Assembly (NCBI RefSeq): GCF_000013605.1 | Contig: NC_007908.1 | Location: forward strand, 4,526,001 to 4,590,000 | Length of the DNA: 64,000 nucleotides | Source: Rhodoferax ferrireducens T118 | Lineage (GTDB): Bacteria > Pseudomonadota > Gammaproteobacteria > Burkholderiales > Burkholderiaceae_C | Reading direction: 5' to 3' | Shown: in pieces, positions 52,852 through 61,641 of the stretch | Layout of the letters: each line of letters begins with the position of its first letter | How positions within the stretch are numbered: position 1 is the first letter of the stretch | The notes under the pieces: model-generated | Told to the model about the DNA's origin: nothing | Seen by the model: only the letters and a program-made list of their open reading frames with translations | Database searches by the model: none | Translations under genes and position numbers: made by a program

Positions 52852-55800
52852 GGTCTTGCTGCTTGTGGACTGGGGCCAGCATGTTCGCGCCGGAACAGGT
52901 GGCCCAGGCCCTGCACCGCATCGTCGACGTAGGTGAACACCACCGGGATCACCAGCAGGCTGAGAAAGGTGGAGGTGATCAGCCCGCCGATGACCACAAT
53001 CGCCATCGGCGCGCGGAAGCTCGGGTCAGTGCCGAAGCCGATCGCAATGGGCAACATGCCCGCACCCATGGCGATGGTGGTCATCACGATCGGGCGGGCA
53101 CGCTTGTGGCAGGCGTCCAGCAAGGCGTCCCAGCGGTTCAGGCCATGCTCACGGCGCGCCATGATCGCGTACTCGACCAGCAAGATCGAATTCTTGGTCG
53201 CGATGCCCATCAGCATGATCATGCCAATCATCGACGGCATGGTCAGGTCGGTGCGGGTGATGAACAGGGCCAGGATCGCGCCCGGTATCGACAGCGCCAG
53301 TGCCACCAGGATCGTGACCGGCTGCACCCAGGCATGGAACAGCAGCACCAGCACGATGTAGATGCACAGCACGCCGGTGAGCATGGCCAGGCCGAAGCTT
53401 GAGAACAGCTCACCCATCGCCTCGGCGTCACCGACCGCAGTCTTGCTGATGCCGGCGGGCAGTTTGGCCAGGCTCGGCAATGCGTCCGCCTCGGCCTGCA
53501 CCTTGCCCAGTGGCTGGCCGTTGAGCTCGATCTCGAAGTTGACATTGCGCAGCCGGTCGTAGCGGTCGATCTGCGCCGGGCCGCTGTCAATCGTCAGCGT
53601 GGCCACATTGCCCAAGGCCACCGGCCCACGCGCGCCGGGGATCGCCAGCCTCTCCAACAGTGGCAGATCCTGCCGGGCGACGTCCGGCAGGCGCACCACC
53701 ACCGGGATCTGACGCTGCGAGAAGTTGAGCTTGGCCAGGCCCTGGTCATAGTCGCCCGCAGTCGCGATGCGCAGCGTGTCGGCAATCGCCGCCGAGGTCA
53801 CACCCAGGTCGGCGGCGCGCGCGTTGTCGGGCCGCACCACGAGCTCGGGCCGCTGCAGGCTGGAGCTGGAGGTCACCGCGCCGATGCCGGGAATGCCGCG
53901 CAACTCCTTTTCGACCCGTGCGGCGTGCGCATTCAGCGCCTCGCCGTCCTCGCCGGCGAGGACGAGCATGAACTTCTCCGACGATCCGCCGAAGCCGACG
54001 TTCAGCCTCGCCCCGGGCACTGCTTCGAGCGCGCGACGCAAATCACTTTCGATCGCCTGCTTGCTGGTGCCGCGGCGTTCGGAGCGCGGTGTGAGGTTGA
54101 TCGTCAGTGTGGCCTTGCGTGCCTCAGCCGCGCCGGCCGACAGGAACGGGTCGGTGCCGGCCTTGCCACCACCGACCGCGGTGTAGACCATCTTCACATG
54201 CGGATTCTTCTGTACGATCACGCGCGCCTGCTCGGCCACTGCCAACGTCTGCCTGAACGTACTGCCGGGCGTCAGCGTGATGTAGACCTGGGTCTGCGAC
54301 AAGTCGTCGGGCGGAATGAAACCACCGGCGATTTTTCCCAGGAACAGCGGCGTACACGAACCCAGCGCGAACACCACGGTGGCGATCAGCGTCCACAAGC
54401 GGTGCTTCAGGCACCAGGCCGCGAGCCGCAGATACCACTTCATCCAGACCGGCTCGGCATGCGGCTTCTTCGGGGCTTTCAGGATGTAGGCGGCCATCAT
54501 CGGCGTCAGCATGCGCGCCACCACCAGCGAGAAGAACACCGCGATCGCCGCGGTCCAGCCGAACTGCACAAAAAACTTGCCCGCCACGCCCGCCATGAAG
54601 GCCGTGGGCAGGAATACCGCGATCAGCGTGAAGGTGGTCGCAATCACCGCCAGACCGATCTCGTCAGCCGCCTCCAGCGCCGCCTGAAAGGGCGACTTGC
54701 CCTGACCGAGGTGGCGCATGATGTTCTCGATCTCGACGATGGCGTCGTCGACCAGGATGCCCACCACCAGAGACAGCGAGAGCAGCGTGACGACGTTGAC
54801 GCTGAAACCCAGCCAGTGCATCACCGCGAAAGTCGGGATGATCGACAGCGGCAGCGCCACGGCCGAGATGAAGGTGGCGCGCCACTCGCGCAGGAAAAGC
54901 CAGACCACGATCACCGCCAGGATGGCGCCTTCGATCATCAGCGCCAGCGAGCCGTTGTAGTTCTCGATCACCGGATCGACGAAGTTGAAGGCCTCGGTGA
55001 TGGTCACGTCGGGGTGCTCGGTCTTGAGCTTGTCGAGTGCGATATGCACACCGTTGGCCACCTCGACCTCGCTGGCTCCGCGCGAACGCGTGATCTCGAA
55101 GCCGACCACTGTCTGGCCATTGAGCAGCGCAGTTGAGCGTTGCTCGGCCACAGTGTCGCTGACGCTGGCCACCTGGTCGAGGCGGATGCGCCGGCCGTCG
55201 CTCAGCGAGATTTCGAGGGCGCCCAGCTCCTGTGCCGAATGCACCGTGGCGATGGTGCGCACCGACTGTTCGGCGCCCCCCAGGTCGGCACGCCCACCGG
55301 AGGCGTCCTGCTGGATGTCGCGCAGGCGCCGCGAGATATCCGCCGCGGTGGCGTTCAGCGCGAGCAGGCGCGCCGGGTCAAGCTCGACCCGTACCTCGCG
55401 CTGAACGCCACCGACGCGGCTCACCGCACCGACGCCGCGCACCGCGAGCATCGCCTTGCTGACCTGATGATCAACGAACCAGGAGAGTGCCTCGTCATCC
55501 ATGCGCGACGACGACACGGTGTAGGTCAGCACCGGCATGCCGGCGAAGTCCATCTTGGTGATGGCCGGGTCGCGCAGATCGGCCGGCAGGTCCGAGCGGA
55601 TGCGCTGCACCGCGTCACGCACGTCGTCCATCGCCTCCTGGGTCGGTTTTTCGAGGCGGAACTCGGCCGTCACGGTGGCCATGCCGTCCTGCACCTTGGT
55701 GTACAGGTGCTTGAGACCCTGAATGGAGGCCAGCGAGTTCTCGATCTTGCGCGCCACCTCGGTTTCCATCTGCGCCGGTGCCGCGCCCGGCAGCGAAGCG

Positions 55801-55943
55801 CTGACGATCACGGTGGGCAGATCGATGTCGGGGAACTGCTGGATCTTCATCGCGCGAAAGCTCATCAGACCCACCAGCGTGAGCATGATGAACAAGAGCA
55901 CGGATGGGACGGGTTTGCGGATCGACCAGGCGGAAACGTTCAT
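52848..55943 (-). CDS. RND (HAE1-type) efflux transporter, inner-membrane pump
   Basis: 1031 residues, the usual length of AcrB-type pumps, with twelve expected membrane segments. N-terminal IRKPVPSVLLFIMLTLVGLMSFRAM is the first. The proton-relay Asp pair is in VVGILVDDAIVEIENIMRH (about 395-413). The porter domain carries FGWTAAIAVFFSLVVARMLTPMMAAY later. It pumps organic compounds out, energised by protons, with the fusion protein and outer-membrane factor encoded upstream. Confidence 0.93.
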   Translation of the reverse strand: MNVSAWSIRKPVPSVLLFIMLTLVGLMSFRAMKIQQFPDIDLPTVIVSASLPGAAPAQMETEVARKIENSLASIQGLKHLYTKVQDGMATVTAEFRLEKPTQEAMDDVRDAVQRIRSDLPADLRDPAITKMDFAGMPVLTYTVSSSRMDDEALSWFVDHQVSKAMLAVRGVGAVSRVGGVQREVRVELDPARLLALNATAADISRRLRDIQQDASGGRADLGGAEQSVRTIATVHSAQELGALEISLSDGRRIRLDQVASVSDTVAEQRSTALLNGQTVVGFEITRSRGASEVEVANGVHIALDKLKTEHPDVTITEAFNFVDPVIENYNGSLALMIEGAILAVIVVWLFLREWRATFISAVALPLSIIPTFAVMHWLGFSVNVVTLLSLSLVVGILVDDAIVEIENIMRHLGQGKSPFQAALEAADEIGLAVIATTFTLIAVFLPTAFMAGVAGKFFVQFGWTAAIAVFFSLVVARMLTPMMAAYILKAPKKPHAEPVWMKWYLRLAAWCLKHRLWTLIATVVFALGSCTPLFLGKIAGGFIPPDDLSQTQVYITLTPGSTFRQTLAVAEQARVIVQKNPHVKMVYTAVGGGKAGTDPFLSAGAAEARKATLTINLTPRSERRGTSKQAIESDLRRALEAVPGARLNVGFGGSSEKFMLVLAGEDGEALNAHAARVEKELRGIPGIGAVTSSSSLQRPELVVRPDNARAADLGVTSAAIADTLRIATAGDYDQGLAKLNFSQRQIPVVVRLPDVARQDLPLLERLAIPGARGPVALGNVATLTIDSGPAQIDRYDRLRNVNFEIELNGQPLGKVQAEADALPSLAKLPAGISKTAVGDAEAMGELFSSFGLAMLTGVLCIYIVLVLLFHAWVQPVTILVALALSIPGAILALFITRTDLTMPSMIGMIMLMGIATKNSILLVEYAIMARREHGLNRWDALLDACHKRARPIVMTTIAMGAGMLPIAIGFGTDPSFRAPMAIVVIGGLITSTFLSLLVIPVVFTYVDDAVQGLGHLFRREHAGPSPQAARP

Positions 55944-55956
55944 CGCGCGCTCCCAC

Positions 55957-57108
55957 TCACTTGGCTGACACGCCGCTGGCGTTCGACGCGGTCTTCACCG
56001 GCGTGGCCGTCTCGACCACCCGCACCGTGTCGCCGTCGGACAGGAAACCGCCGCCGCCGGCAACGACGCGTGCTTTCGGATCGAGACCGCCGGTGATCTC
56101 GACGCGGTCGCCGGCGCGGCGTCCGATCGACACCTTGGTCTGCGCGACCTTCGAATCGGGGCCGATGCGCAGCACGTAGCTGAAGCCGTCGCGCAGCAGC
56201 ACCGCCGTCTGCGGCAGCGTGAGCGCCTCGGCGCTGCCGAGCGTGAACTCGCCACGCGCGAACATGCCGACCTTGGCCGCGCCGGGCGCCGGCAGGTCGA
56301 CATAGACGATCCCGTTGCGGGTGGCCGCATCGACCGTCGGTGCGACCATGCGCACGGTGCCCTTGATGGGAACACCGCCGGCCGGCGTGATCGTGGCGAC
56401 CATGCCGGACCTGAGCGATGCCAAGTCGACGGCCGGGATCTCAGCGCGCCACTCGATCCGGCCCTGGCGAATCATGCGAAAGAGCTCCTGCCCGGCCGGC
56501 AACACCGCGCCCACGGTGGCGCTGCGCGCCGAAATCACGCCGCTGTCGGGCGCCAGCACCTGGGTTTGGGCCAGGCGCAGCTGCTGCGTTGTGGCCATGG
56601 CGCGCTGGGCATCGACCCGGGCCTGCGCGGTGCGCTCGGCGGTGAGGTACTGGCTGATCTGCTGCGCACTCAAGGCGCCGGTGGTTTGCAGTTCGCGTGC
56701 GCGCTGGGCGTTGGCGGCCGCCTCGGCCAGCGTGGCCTCGGCTTCGGCCATGCCTGCGCGCATCTGGGCCAGGTCGGCCTGAATCGTGTCGGGAGCGAAC
56801 GTGGCCAACACCTGGCCGCGTTTCACCACGTCGCCCACGTTGACCCGCACCTCGGCCAGCCGCAGGCCGTTGGCCTCGGTGCCGATGCTGGCTTCCTGCC
56901 AGGCGGCCAGGTTGCCGTTGGCGCTGATTTTCCGCGGCAGCGTTGTGCTTTGCGGCTGGGTGGCGTTGACCGTCAGTGCGGGCTTGTCCGCGGTCGCGGG
57001 CTTTTTGGCGTCGGACGCTCGCTCGGTGAGGGCAAACGAGGCCACGCCAAGCAGGCTGGCCAGCGCGACCGCAAGTGCGATCCATCGAGGTTTGAAGTAG
57101 TTTTTCAT
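55957..57108 (-). CDS. RND efflux periplasmic adaptor (membrane fusion) protein
   Basis: 383 residues: an N-terminal membrane anchor or signal (WIALAVALASLLGVASFAL), a lipoyl/barrel-sandwich half (NGNLAAWQEASIGTEANGLRLAEVRVNVGDVVKRGQVLATF), a long alpha-helical hairpin (about 125-185, Ala/Gln-rich) and a beta-barrel part. It bridges pump and outer-membrane channel. It ends 13 bp before the pump gene. Confidence 0.92.
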   Translation of the reverse strand: MKNYFKPRWIALAVALASLLGVASFALTERASDAKKPATADKPALTVNATQPQSTTLPRKISANGNLAAWQEASIGTEANGLRLAEVRVNVGDVVKRGQVLATFAPDTIQADLAQMRAGMAEAEATLAEAAANAQRARELQTTGALSAQQISQYLTAERTAQARVDAQRAMATTQQLRLAQTQVLAPDSGVISARSATVGAVLPAGQELFRMIRQGRIEWRAEIPAVDLASLRSGMVATITPAGGVPIKGTVRMVAPTVDAATRNGIVYVDLPAPGAAKVGMFARGEFTLGSAEALTLPQTAVLLRDGFSYVLRIGPDSKVAQTKVSIGRRAGDRVEITGGLDPKARVVAGGGGFLSDGDTVRVVETATPVKTASNASGVSAK

Positions 57109-57145
57109 GGTCGTTCCTGAATGGCAAATGGAGATTCGATTGGGG

Positions 57146-58603
57146 TCAGTTCCGGGTGGCGGTCACTGCTGCGCTCTGCGCGTCGGCAATCCAGCCCCCG
57201 CCAAGAGCCCGGTAGAGGGAGATCCAAGCCATCACGCGTTCGCGCTGCAATTCGATCAACGCACTCTGCGCCTGCACGGCGCTGCGGCGCGCATCCTCGA
57301 GTTCGAACAGGCTGGCCAGGCCGCTCCTGAAGCGTTCGTCGGCGGCGCGGTAAGACGCGGCGAAGCCCTCGGTCGCCACCAGAGCGTCGCTGCCGCGCGC
57401 GGCCGTGCTGTGCAGCGCGACCAGGGCTTCCTCGACTTCGCGAACCGCCACGCGCAGCCGGCTCGCGTAGATGACGCCGGCCTCCACGTAGCGCGCGCGC
57501 GCCGCCTCCACGTTGGCACGACGCGCCCCGCCGTCGAACAAGGGCATGACCACCGACACCGGGCCCAGGCTCCAGACCGGGCCGTCGAGCGTGTCCGCAG
57601 CGCTTGAGAAACGCGCCGCGCCTATGGCGCCGTTCAAGACAATGCGCGGGTAGCGCTGCGCCTGCGACTGGCTCAGGTCGGCGCTGGCGGCCAGCACCTC
57701 ACGCGCGGCACTGAACAGGTCGGGGCGTTGCGCCAGCACGTCGGCCGGAATGCTGGCGACCACGATCTGCGCGGGCTGTGGCAAGCGCGCGCTGGCCGGC
57801 GCGAGTTGACTGCGCAAGGCTGGCTCGGCCACGCCCGTGAGGGCCACCATCGATTTGACGCCCAGGTCGCACAGCGCGCGCTGCTGAGTGAGCAGGTTTC
57901 TGCCCTGGGCGGCGCTGGCTCGCGCCAGCGCAACGCTGGCGGTGGCTTGCAAGCCCGCCTTTGCCGCCAGTTCGGTCAGGCGCGCGGTGTCGGCGCGCGA
58001 GTTGGCGTCGATTTGCGTTTGCACGAGTTGGGCCTCGCAGGCGCGCAGGCTGACGTAGGCGCCGGCCACCTCGGCCGCCACCGAGACGCGGGCGTCGTGC
58101 CAGGAAGCCTGAGCGCCGGCCAGCCGGGCCTGCGCTGCGTCACGCGCCGCCGCGTTGGCGCCGAAGAGGTCGACCTCCCATGCCGCCTGGAGGCCGACGG
58201 ACGTGGTGTTGCCCAATGGCAGGCTCAAGTCCTGGCGACCACGAACCGCGCTGGCATTGGCATTGAGTGTCGGGCCGAGGGCGGCGGCGGCAGACACGCG
58301 CGCCGCGCGCGCCTGCGCGATGCGCGACTGCGCCGAAGCGAGCGTGGGGCTCACCGCTTGTGCCGCGTCGATGAGTTGCGTCAGCAGCGGATCGTCGAAC
58401 TGTTGCCACCAGCGGGCCAGGTCAGTGAGTTGGCCGCCGTGTGGCAGCGGGGCCTGCCATTGCGACGGTGCGGCCGTGGCTGCCGGTGCATTTGACACAG
58501 CGTCGCCGGGCGTGGGCAAGCCGGCGCAGGCGCCGAGCATCACCACGGCCAGTGTCGCTAGCGTGAACCGCGCGATGTTGTGGCCTTCGAAGGGTCCAGT
58601 CAT
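57146..58603 (-). CDS. RND outer-membrane factor lipoprotein (NodT/OprM family)
   Basis: 485 residues, first gene of the operon. The lipobox is VMLGAC (Cys26). The two OEP repeats follow with long Ala/Gln-rich helices (LAASAQSRIAQARAARVSAA-like regions) and end in LIELQRERVMAWISLYRALGGGW. It forms the trimeric outer-membrane duct. The start at 58603 lies about 140 bp below a candidate promoter with an embedded palindrome. Confidence 0.92.
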   Translation of the reverse strand: MTGPFEGHNIARFTLATLAVVMLGACAGLPTPGDAVSNAPAATAAPSQWQAPLPHGGQLTDLARWWQQFDDPLLTQLIDAAQAVSPTLASAQSRIAQARAARVSAAAALGPTLNANASAVRGRQDLSLPLGNTTSVGLQAAWEVDLFGANAAARDAAQARLAGAQASWHDARVSVAAEVAGAYVSLRACEAQLVQTQIDANSRADTARLTELAAKAGLQATASVALARASAAQGRNLLTQQRALCDLGVKSMVALTGVAEPALRSQLAPASARLPQPAQIVVASIPADVLAQRPDLFSAAREVLAASADLSQSQAQRYPRIVLNGAIGAARFSSAADTLDGPVWSLGPVSVVMPLFDGGARRANVEAARARYVEAGVIYASRLRVAVREVEEALVALHSTAARGSDALVATEGFAASYRAADERFRSGLASLFELEDARRSAVQAQSALIELQRERVMAWISLYRALGGGWIADAQSAAVTATRN

Positions 58604-58742
58604 GATGGCTCTCAGTGCTATCTGGTCAACGATTTGTGCAGGTCAGGATCCTCGGGGCTCAGACCGGGACGCGCAGTGGAACGGGCAAGGTGAAGGTGGC
58701 GCTGACACAGGTCATGATGAAGTTCCCTTAAAAATTGAGTTG

Positions 58743-58765
58743 GGAACATACAACCCTGATGTTCC
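58743..58765. promoter_or_regulatory. Operator-like palindrome inside the RND promoter
   Basis: GGAACAT and ATGTTCC are separated by nine bases. The outer bases also match (TTGAGTTG against CAAATCAA). It lies between and over the predicted -35 and -10, as expected for a TetR repressor site. The likely binder is the TetR protein encoded at the operon end. Confidence 0.6.
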
Positions 58766-58772
58766 AAATCAA
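58745..58772 (-). promoter_or_regulatory. Predicted sigma-70 promoter of the RND operon
   Basis: On the minus strand, TTGATT, 16 bases, then TATGTT. Each element matches its consensus at four of six positions. It lies about 140 bp upstream of the outer-membrane factor gene and is overlapped by the GGAACAT palindrome. Confidence 0.5.
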
Positions 58773-59072
58773 CTTGGCTTGGCCGCATGCCTGGCGCAGC
58801 CCAGTACTTCATGTGGACGCCATCCACAAGTAAACTATAGCATGGCTGACGGACCGTGGCTAGATCAAAGTGATGGGCCTGCTCTTCGCATGGATCAGAC
58901 GGTCGATGGTCGGCCAGGACTTCGAGATGGGGCTTGCAAATCTATGTCGATTGCGGAGAATCAACTTCAGCCGTTTCATACCCGGCAAACGTGAAGGCGT
59001 CAACAACCCTGGCACGTCGTCCACGCTCCTCTGGAGCTGACACCATGCTGGCTGCAACCCCTGGAGACACCC

Positions 59073-59696
59073 ATGGAAAAAATCGATTGGAAAAAGGAAC
59101 TCAAGCACCTGTACCAGGCCTCCGCCCGAGAGGTGATGCAAGTAGAGGTCCCAGCCATGAACTACCTGATGGTGGACGGCCAGGGCGACCCGAACACCTC
59201 GCAGGAATACGCCGATGCGGTCGCTGCCCTGTTTGCAACGGCCTACAGCCTCAAGTTCATGGTCAAGAAAGGGGCGCTCGCCATCGACTACGGTGTGATG
59301 CCGCTGGAAGGCTTGTGGTGGGCGAAGGACATGAGCAAGTTCAGCCCCGACGACAAAAGCAACTGGCTGTGGACAGCGATGATCGCGCAGCCGCCTTTCA
59401 TCACGCGGGAGATGGTGGACACCGCCATCGCCGCAGTGGCCAAGAAGAAGAACCCGGCGGCCATTTCCAGGCTGCGCTTTGAGGCTTACACCGAAGGCCG
59501 TTGCGCGCAGATCATGCACATTGGCCCCTTCAGCGAAGAGGGGCCTGCGATAGAAAAGTTGCATCATTTCATCCAGGCCAGCGGGCACAAGCGGCACGGC
59601 AAGCACCACGAGATCTACCTGAGCGACATCAGCAAAGCCGCTCCGGCGAAATGGAAGACCCTCATTCGCCAGCCTATGTCGCCATCCGAACGATGA
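59073..59696 (+). CDS. GyrI-like small-molecule-binding domain protein
   Basis: 207 residues of the GyrI-like domain family (SHS2-fold effector-binding modules, related to regulator ligand domains). Typical features: VMQVEVPAMNYLMVDGQGDPNTSQEYADAVAALF near the N-terminus and RCAQIMHIGPFSEEGPAIEKLHHFI near the C-terminus. No DNA-binding domain. It may bind or hydrolyse small cationic or cyclopropane-type compounds as some family members do. It is preceded by GGAGACACCC. Neighbouring RND pump and stress-type genes fit a xenobiotic response. Confidence 0.85.
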   Translation: MEKIDWKKELKHLYQASAREVMQVEVPAMNYLMVDGQGDPNTSQEYADAVAALFATAYSLKFMVKKGALAIDYGVMPLEGLWWAKDMSKFSPDDKSNWLWTAMIAQPPFITREMVDTAIAAVAKKKNPAAISRLRFEAYTEGRCAQIMHIGPFSEEGPAIEKLHHFIQASGHKRHGKHHEIYLSDISKAAPAKWKTLIRQPMSPSER

Positions 59697-59935
59697 GACG
59701 CAGCAACTTGGCGGCGGGGGGAGTCACGGTGCGGATCCAGTGCATCAAGTCATCGAGATCGTGCCGGATGACCTGCGGACGCAAGGGCCCCCCTGACGCG
59801 GCGCACCTTGTTATTGCTACTTAAAGAATAGCGCATGGCCCAATATCGACGGTGGCTAGAGATCAAAATTACTTATATTCCGGGCAGCAATCACACGGCA
59901 ATTGTTGATATGGCAGTCGTGTTATTGACGGGATG

Positions 59936-59964
59936 TGGACATCACCCATTGCCTTTGCTATTAT
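59936..59964 (+). promoter_or_regulatory. Predicted sigma-70 promoter (extended -10)
   Basis: TGGACA, 17 bases, then TATTAT, with TG one base before the -10. It reads toward the truncated gene and the VOC/GFA genes. A perfect palindrome begins at the last base of the -10. Confidence 0.6.
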
Positions 59965-59984
59965 TTGTGGACAGTGTCCACAAA
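59964..59984. promoter_or_regulatory. Perfect 21-base palindrome, operator candidate
   Basis: TTTGTGGACA, a central G, then TGTCCACAAA. It overlaps the -10 and the transcript start of the predicted promoter, a classic repressor position. A degenerate relative sits at 58812-58828. The regulator is unknown; the TetR at 52201 is one candidate. The rest of the 328-bp gap 59697-60024 shows no gene. Confidence 0.65.
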
Positions 59985-60024
59985 ATCTTCCGAGGACATA
60001 GGCGGTTCGTCAAAAGGGCATTCG

Positions 60025-60225
60025 ATGGAGAAACCGATGGCTGAACTCACGATGACGAGTTTCCTGACCCTTGACGGCGTCATGCAGGCCCCTGGTGGTC
60101 CGAACGAAGACACGAGCGGCACCGGCGTGGTGATCAGCGGCTGCCAGCGCGCCGGCCGCCCGGCCTACGGCTCGTTCGAAGTGGACGAACAACCGCGGTT
60201 CCGGGATGGAGGTGCCCACCCTTGA
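60025..60225 (+). pseudogene. Truncated dihydrofolate reductase-family (RibD C-terminal domain) gene remnant
   Basis: About 66 codons remain. Residues MAELTMTSFLTLDGVMQAPG and the following GPNEDTSG are the conserved N-terminus of small RibD/DHFR-fold proteins, normally about 180-200 residues. After that the frame continues in unrelated sequence (CQRAGRPAYGSFEVDEQPRF) and stops. A good ribosome-binding site (GGAG) precedes the Met at 60037, and a promoter with operator lies upstream, so this was once a regulated gene. A deletion probably removed its middle and end. Confidence 0.6.
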
Positions 60226-60281
60226 TCCAGGAATTGAGCCCCCTCGTTTCATACCAGGCCAGCGTGAAGGAGTAACAGCCT

Positions 60282-60764
60282 ATGCAAAAAATCACCCCCT
60301 TTTTGTGGTTCGACAGCCAGGCCGAAGAGGCAATGAATTTCTATGTTTCGATTTTCAGGAACTCGAAAGTTTTGACTGTCAATCGTTATGGTGAGGCAGG
60401 GCCGGGTCCCAGGGGCACGGTCATGACCGCCAGTTTTCTGCTCGACGGGCAGGAGTTTGTCGCACTCAACGGCGGGCCGCAATACAAGTTCACGCCGGCC
60501 ATCTCGTTTGTCGTGAACTGCGAAACGCAGGCAGAAGTCGATGACTTGTGGGACAAGCTCTCAGCCGGTGGCAGAGAAGACCAATGTGCCTGGTTGCAGG
60601 ACAAGTTCGGTGTCTCCTGGCAGATCGTTCCCAGGGTGCTGATCGAGCTGTTGAATGACCCCGATCCGGCCAAGGCCCAGCGTGTCATGGCGGCCATGAT
60701 GAAAATGAAAAAGATCGACATCGCCGCTTTGCAGCGCGCCGCTGCGCAAGGAGAGAACACATGA
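60282..60764 (+). CDS. VOC/PhnB-like glyoxalase-fold protein
   Basis: 160 residues. PhnB-type vicinal oxygen chelate protein: it starts [24 protein letters not shown], has [16 protein letters not shown] and ends its domain with [16 protein letters not shown]. Such small proteins are often encoded with stress or detoxification genes; the true substrate is unknown. Its stop overlaps the next start (ATGA). Confidence 0.88.
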   Translation: MQKITPFLWFDSQAEEAMNFYVSIFRNSKVLTVNRYGEAGPGPRGTVMTASFLLDGQEFVALNGGPQYKFTPAISFVVNCETQAEVDDLWDKLSAGGREDQCAWLQDKFGVSWQIVPRVLIELLNDPDPAKAQRVMAAMMKMKKIDIAALQRAAAQGENT

Positions 60765-61108
60765 TTTACAAAGGTAGCTGCCACTGCGGAAAAATCGCAT
60801 TTGAAGTGGACGGCGAACTCACCGGGGCGATGGCGTGCAACTGCTCGATCTGCTCGCGCAAAGGCGCGCTCATGTGGTTCGTGCCGCGCGACCAGCTGCG
60901 CTTGCTCACAGCGGAAGAAGACATGAGGACCTACACCTTCAATCAACATGTTATCAAGCACCACTTCTGCCCGACCTGTGGCATACATCCGTATGGCGAA
61001 GGTGTTGACCCCAAAGGCAACCGCATGGCCGCCGTCAACATTCGCTGCCTCGAAGACCTTGACCTGGCCTCTGTCCCGGTCACCAACTTCGACGGTCGTG
61101 CCAGGTGA
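60761..61108 (+). CDS. GFA family zinc protein
   Basis: 115 residues. Zinc-binding motifs of the glutathione-dependent formaldehyde-activating (GFA) family: [12 protein letters not shown] (Cys7, Cys9), [10 protein letters not shown] (about 27-36) and [13 protein letters not shown] (about 69-81). The enzyme activity of most family members is not established. It is translationally coupled to the VOC gene before it. Confidence 0.87.
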   Translation: MIYKGSCHCGKIAFEVDGELTGAMACNCSICSRKGALMWFVPRDQLRLLTAEEDMRTYTFNQHVIKHHFCPTCGIHPYGEGVDPKGNRMAAVNIRCLEDLDLASVPVTNFDGRAR

Positions 61109-61165
61109 AGACCGTATGGAGATAAGGGAGATCGATCAATATCAACCACTGAAAAGGAGATAGTC

Positions 61166-61579
61166 ATGCAAGTTCAGCCCTACTTATTCTTTGAAGGCCG
61201 CTGCGAAGAGGCGCTTGAGTTTTACCGCACCACCCTGGGCGCCAAGGTCACGATGCTGATGCGCTTCAAGGAAAACCCGGAGCCGCAGCCTCCCGGCATG
61301 TTCCCGCCCGGCTCGGACGACAAAGTGATGCACGCGAGCTTTACCATTGGCGAAACAACGCTGATGGCCTCGGATGGCCGGGCCACTGGTAGCCCGGTGT
61401 TTCAAGGCTTTTCGCTGTCGCTGTCGGCCCCGACCGACGCCGAGGCCAAGCGGCTGTTCAGCGCCCTGGGCGATGGCGGGCAGGTGCAAATGCCGCTGGG
61501 CAAGACGTTTTTTGCCTCGTCCTTCGGCATGGTGGCTGACCGCTTCGGCGTGTCATGGATGATCATCGTGGCGCCTTGA
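61166..61579 (+). CDS. VOC/PhnB-like protein, second copy
   Basis: 137 residues. PhnB-type fold: MQVQPYLFFEGRCEEALEFYRTTLGAKVTMLMRF, then HASFTIGETTLMASDG, then FGMVADRFGVSWMIIV. It is similar in plan to the 60282 protein but of a different subgroup (longer loop EPQPPGMFPPGSDDK). It is preceded by AAAAGGAG and ends the plus-strand group. Confidence 0.88.
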   Translation: MQVQPYLFFEGRCEEALEFYRTTLGAKVTMLMRFKENPEPQPPGMFPPGSDDKVMHASFTIGETTLMASDGRATGSPVFQGFSLSLSAPTDAEAKRLFSALGDGGQVQMPLGKTFFASSFGMVADRFGVSWMIIVAP

Positions 61580-61591
61580 AGCGCGGCTCAT

Positions 61592-61615
61592 AAAAAACGC
61601 GCCCGAAGGCGCGTT
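61592..61615 (-). terminator. Intrinsic terminator after gap
   Basis: AACGCGCC (61596-61603) pairs with GGCGCGTT (61608-61615) around a CGAA loop. A run of U follows on the minus strand. It lies between convergent genes and mainly serves gap. Confidence 0.85.
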
Positions 61616-61641
61616 AGTCATTTATTGGCAGCGAAGACCGC

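Larger units (their letters stand above)
58604..59072. other. Divergent control region between RND operon and GyrI-like gene
   Basis: 469 bp without a convincing gene. It holds the RND promoter and operator (58743-58772). A second imperfect palindrome at 58812-58828 (TGTGGAC..ATCCACA) resembles the perfect one at 59964-59984. A segment at about 58972-59008 (CGTTTCATACC..GGC..CGTGAAGG) is repeated near 60243-60280. Confidence 0.55.

Noticed and set aside
58860..59609. 249-codon open frame antisense to the GyrI-like gene
   Set aside because: It is a shadow of that gene and extends into the control region without a start signal.
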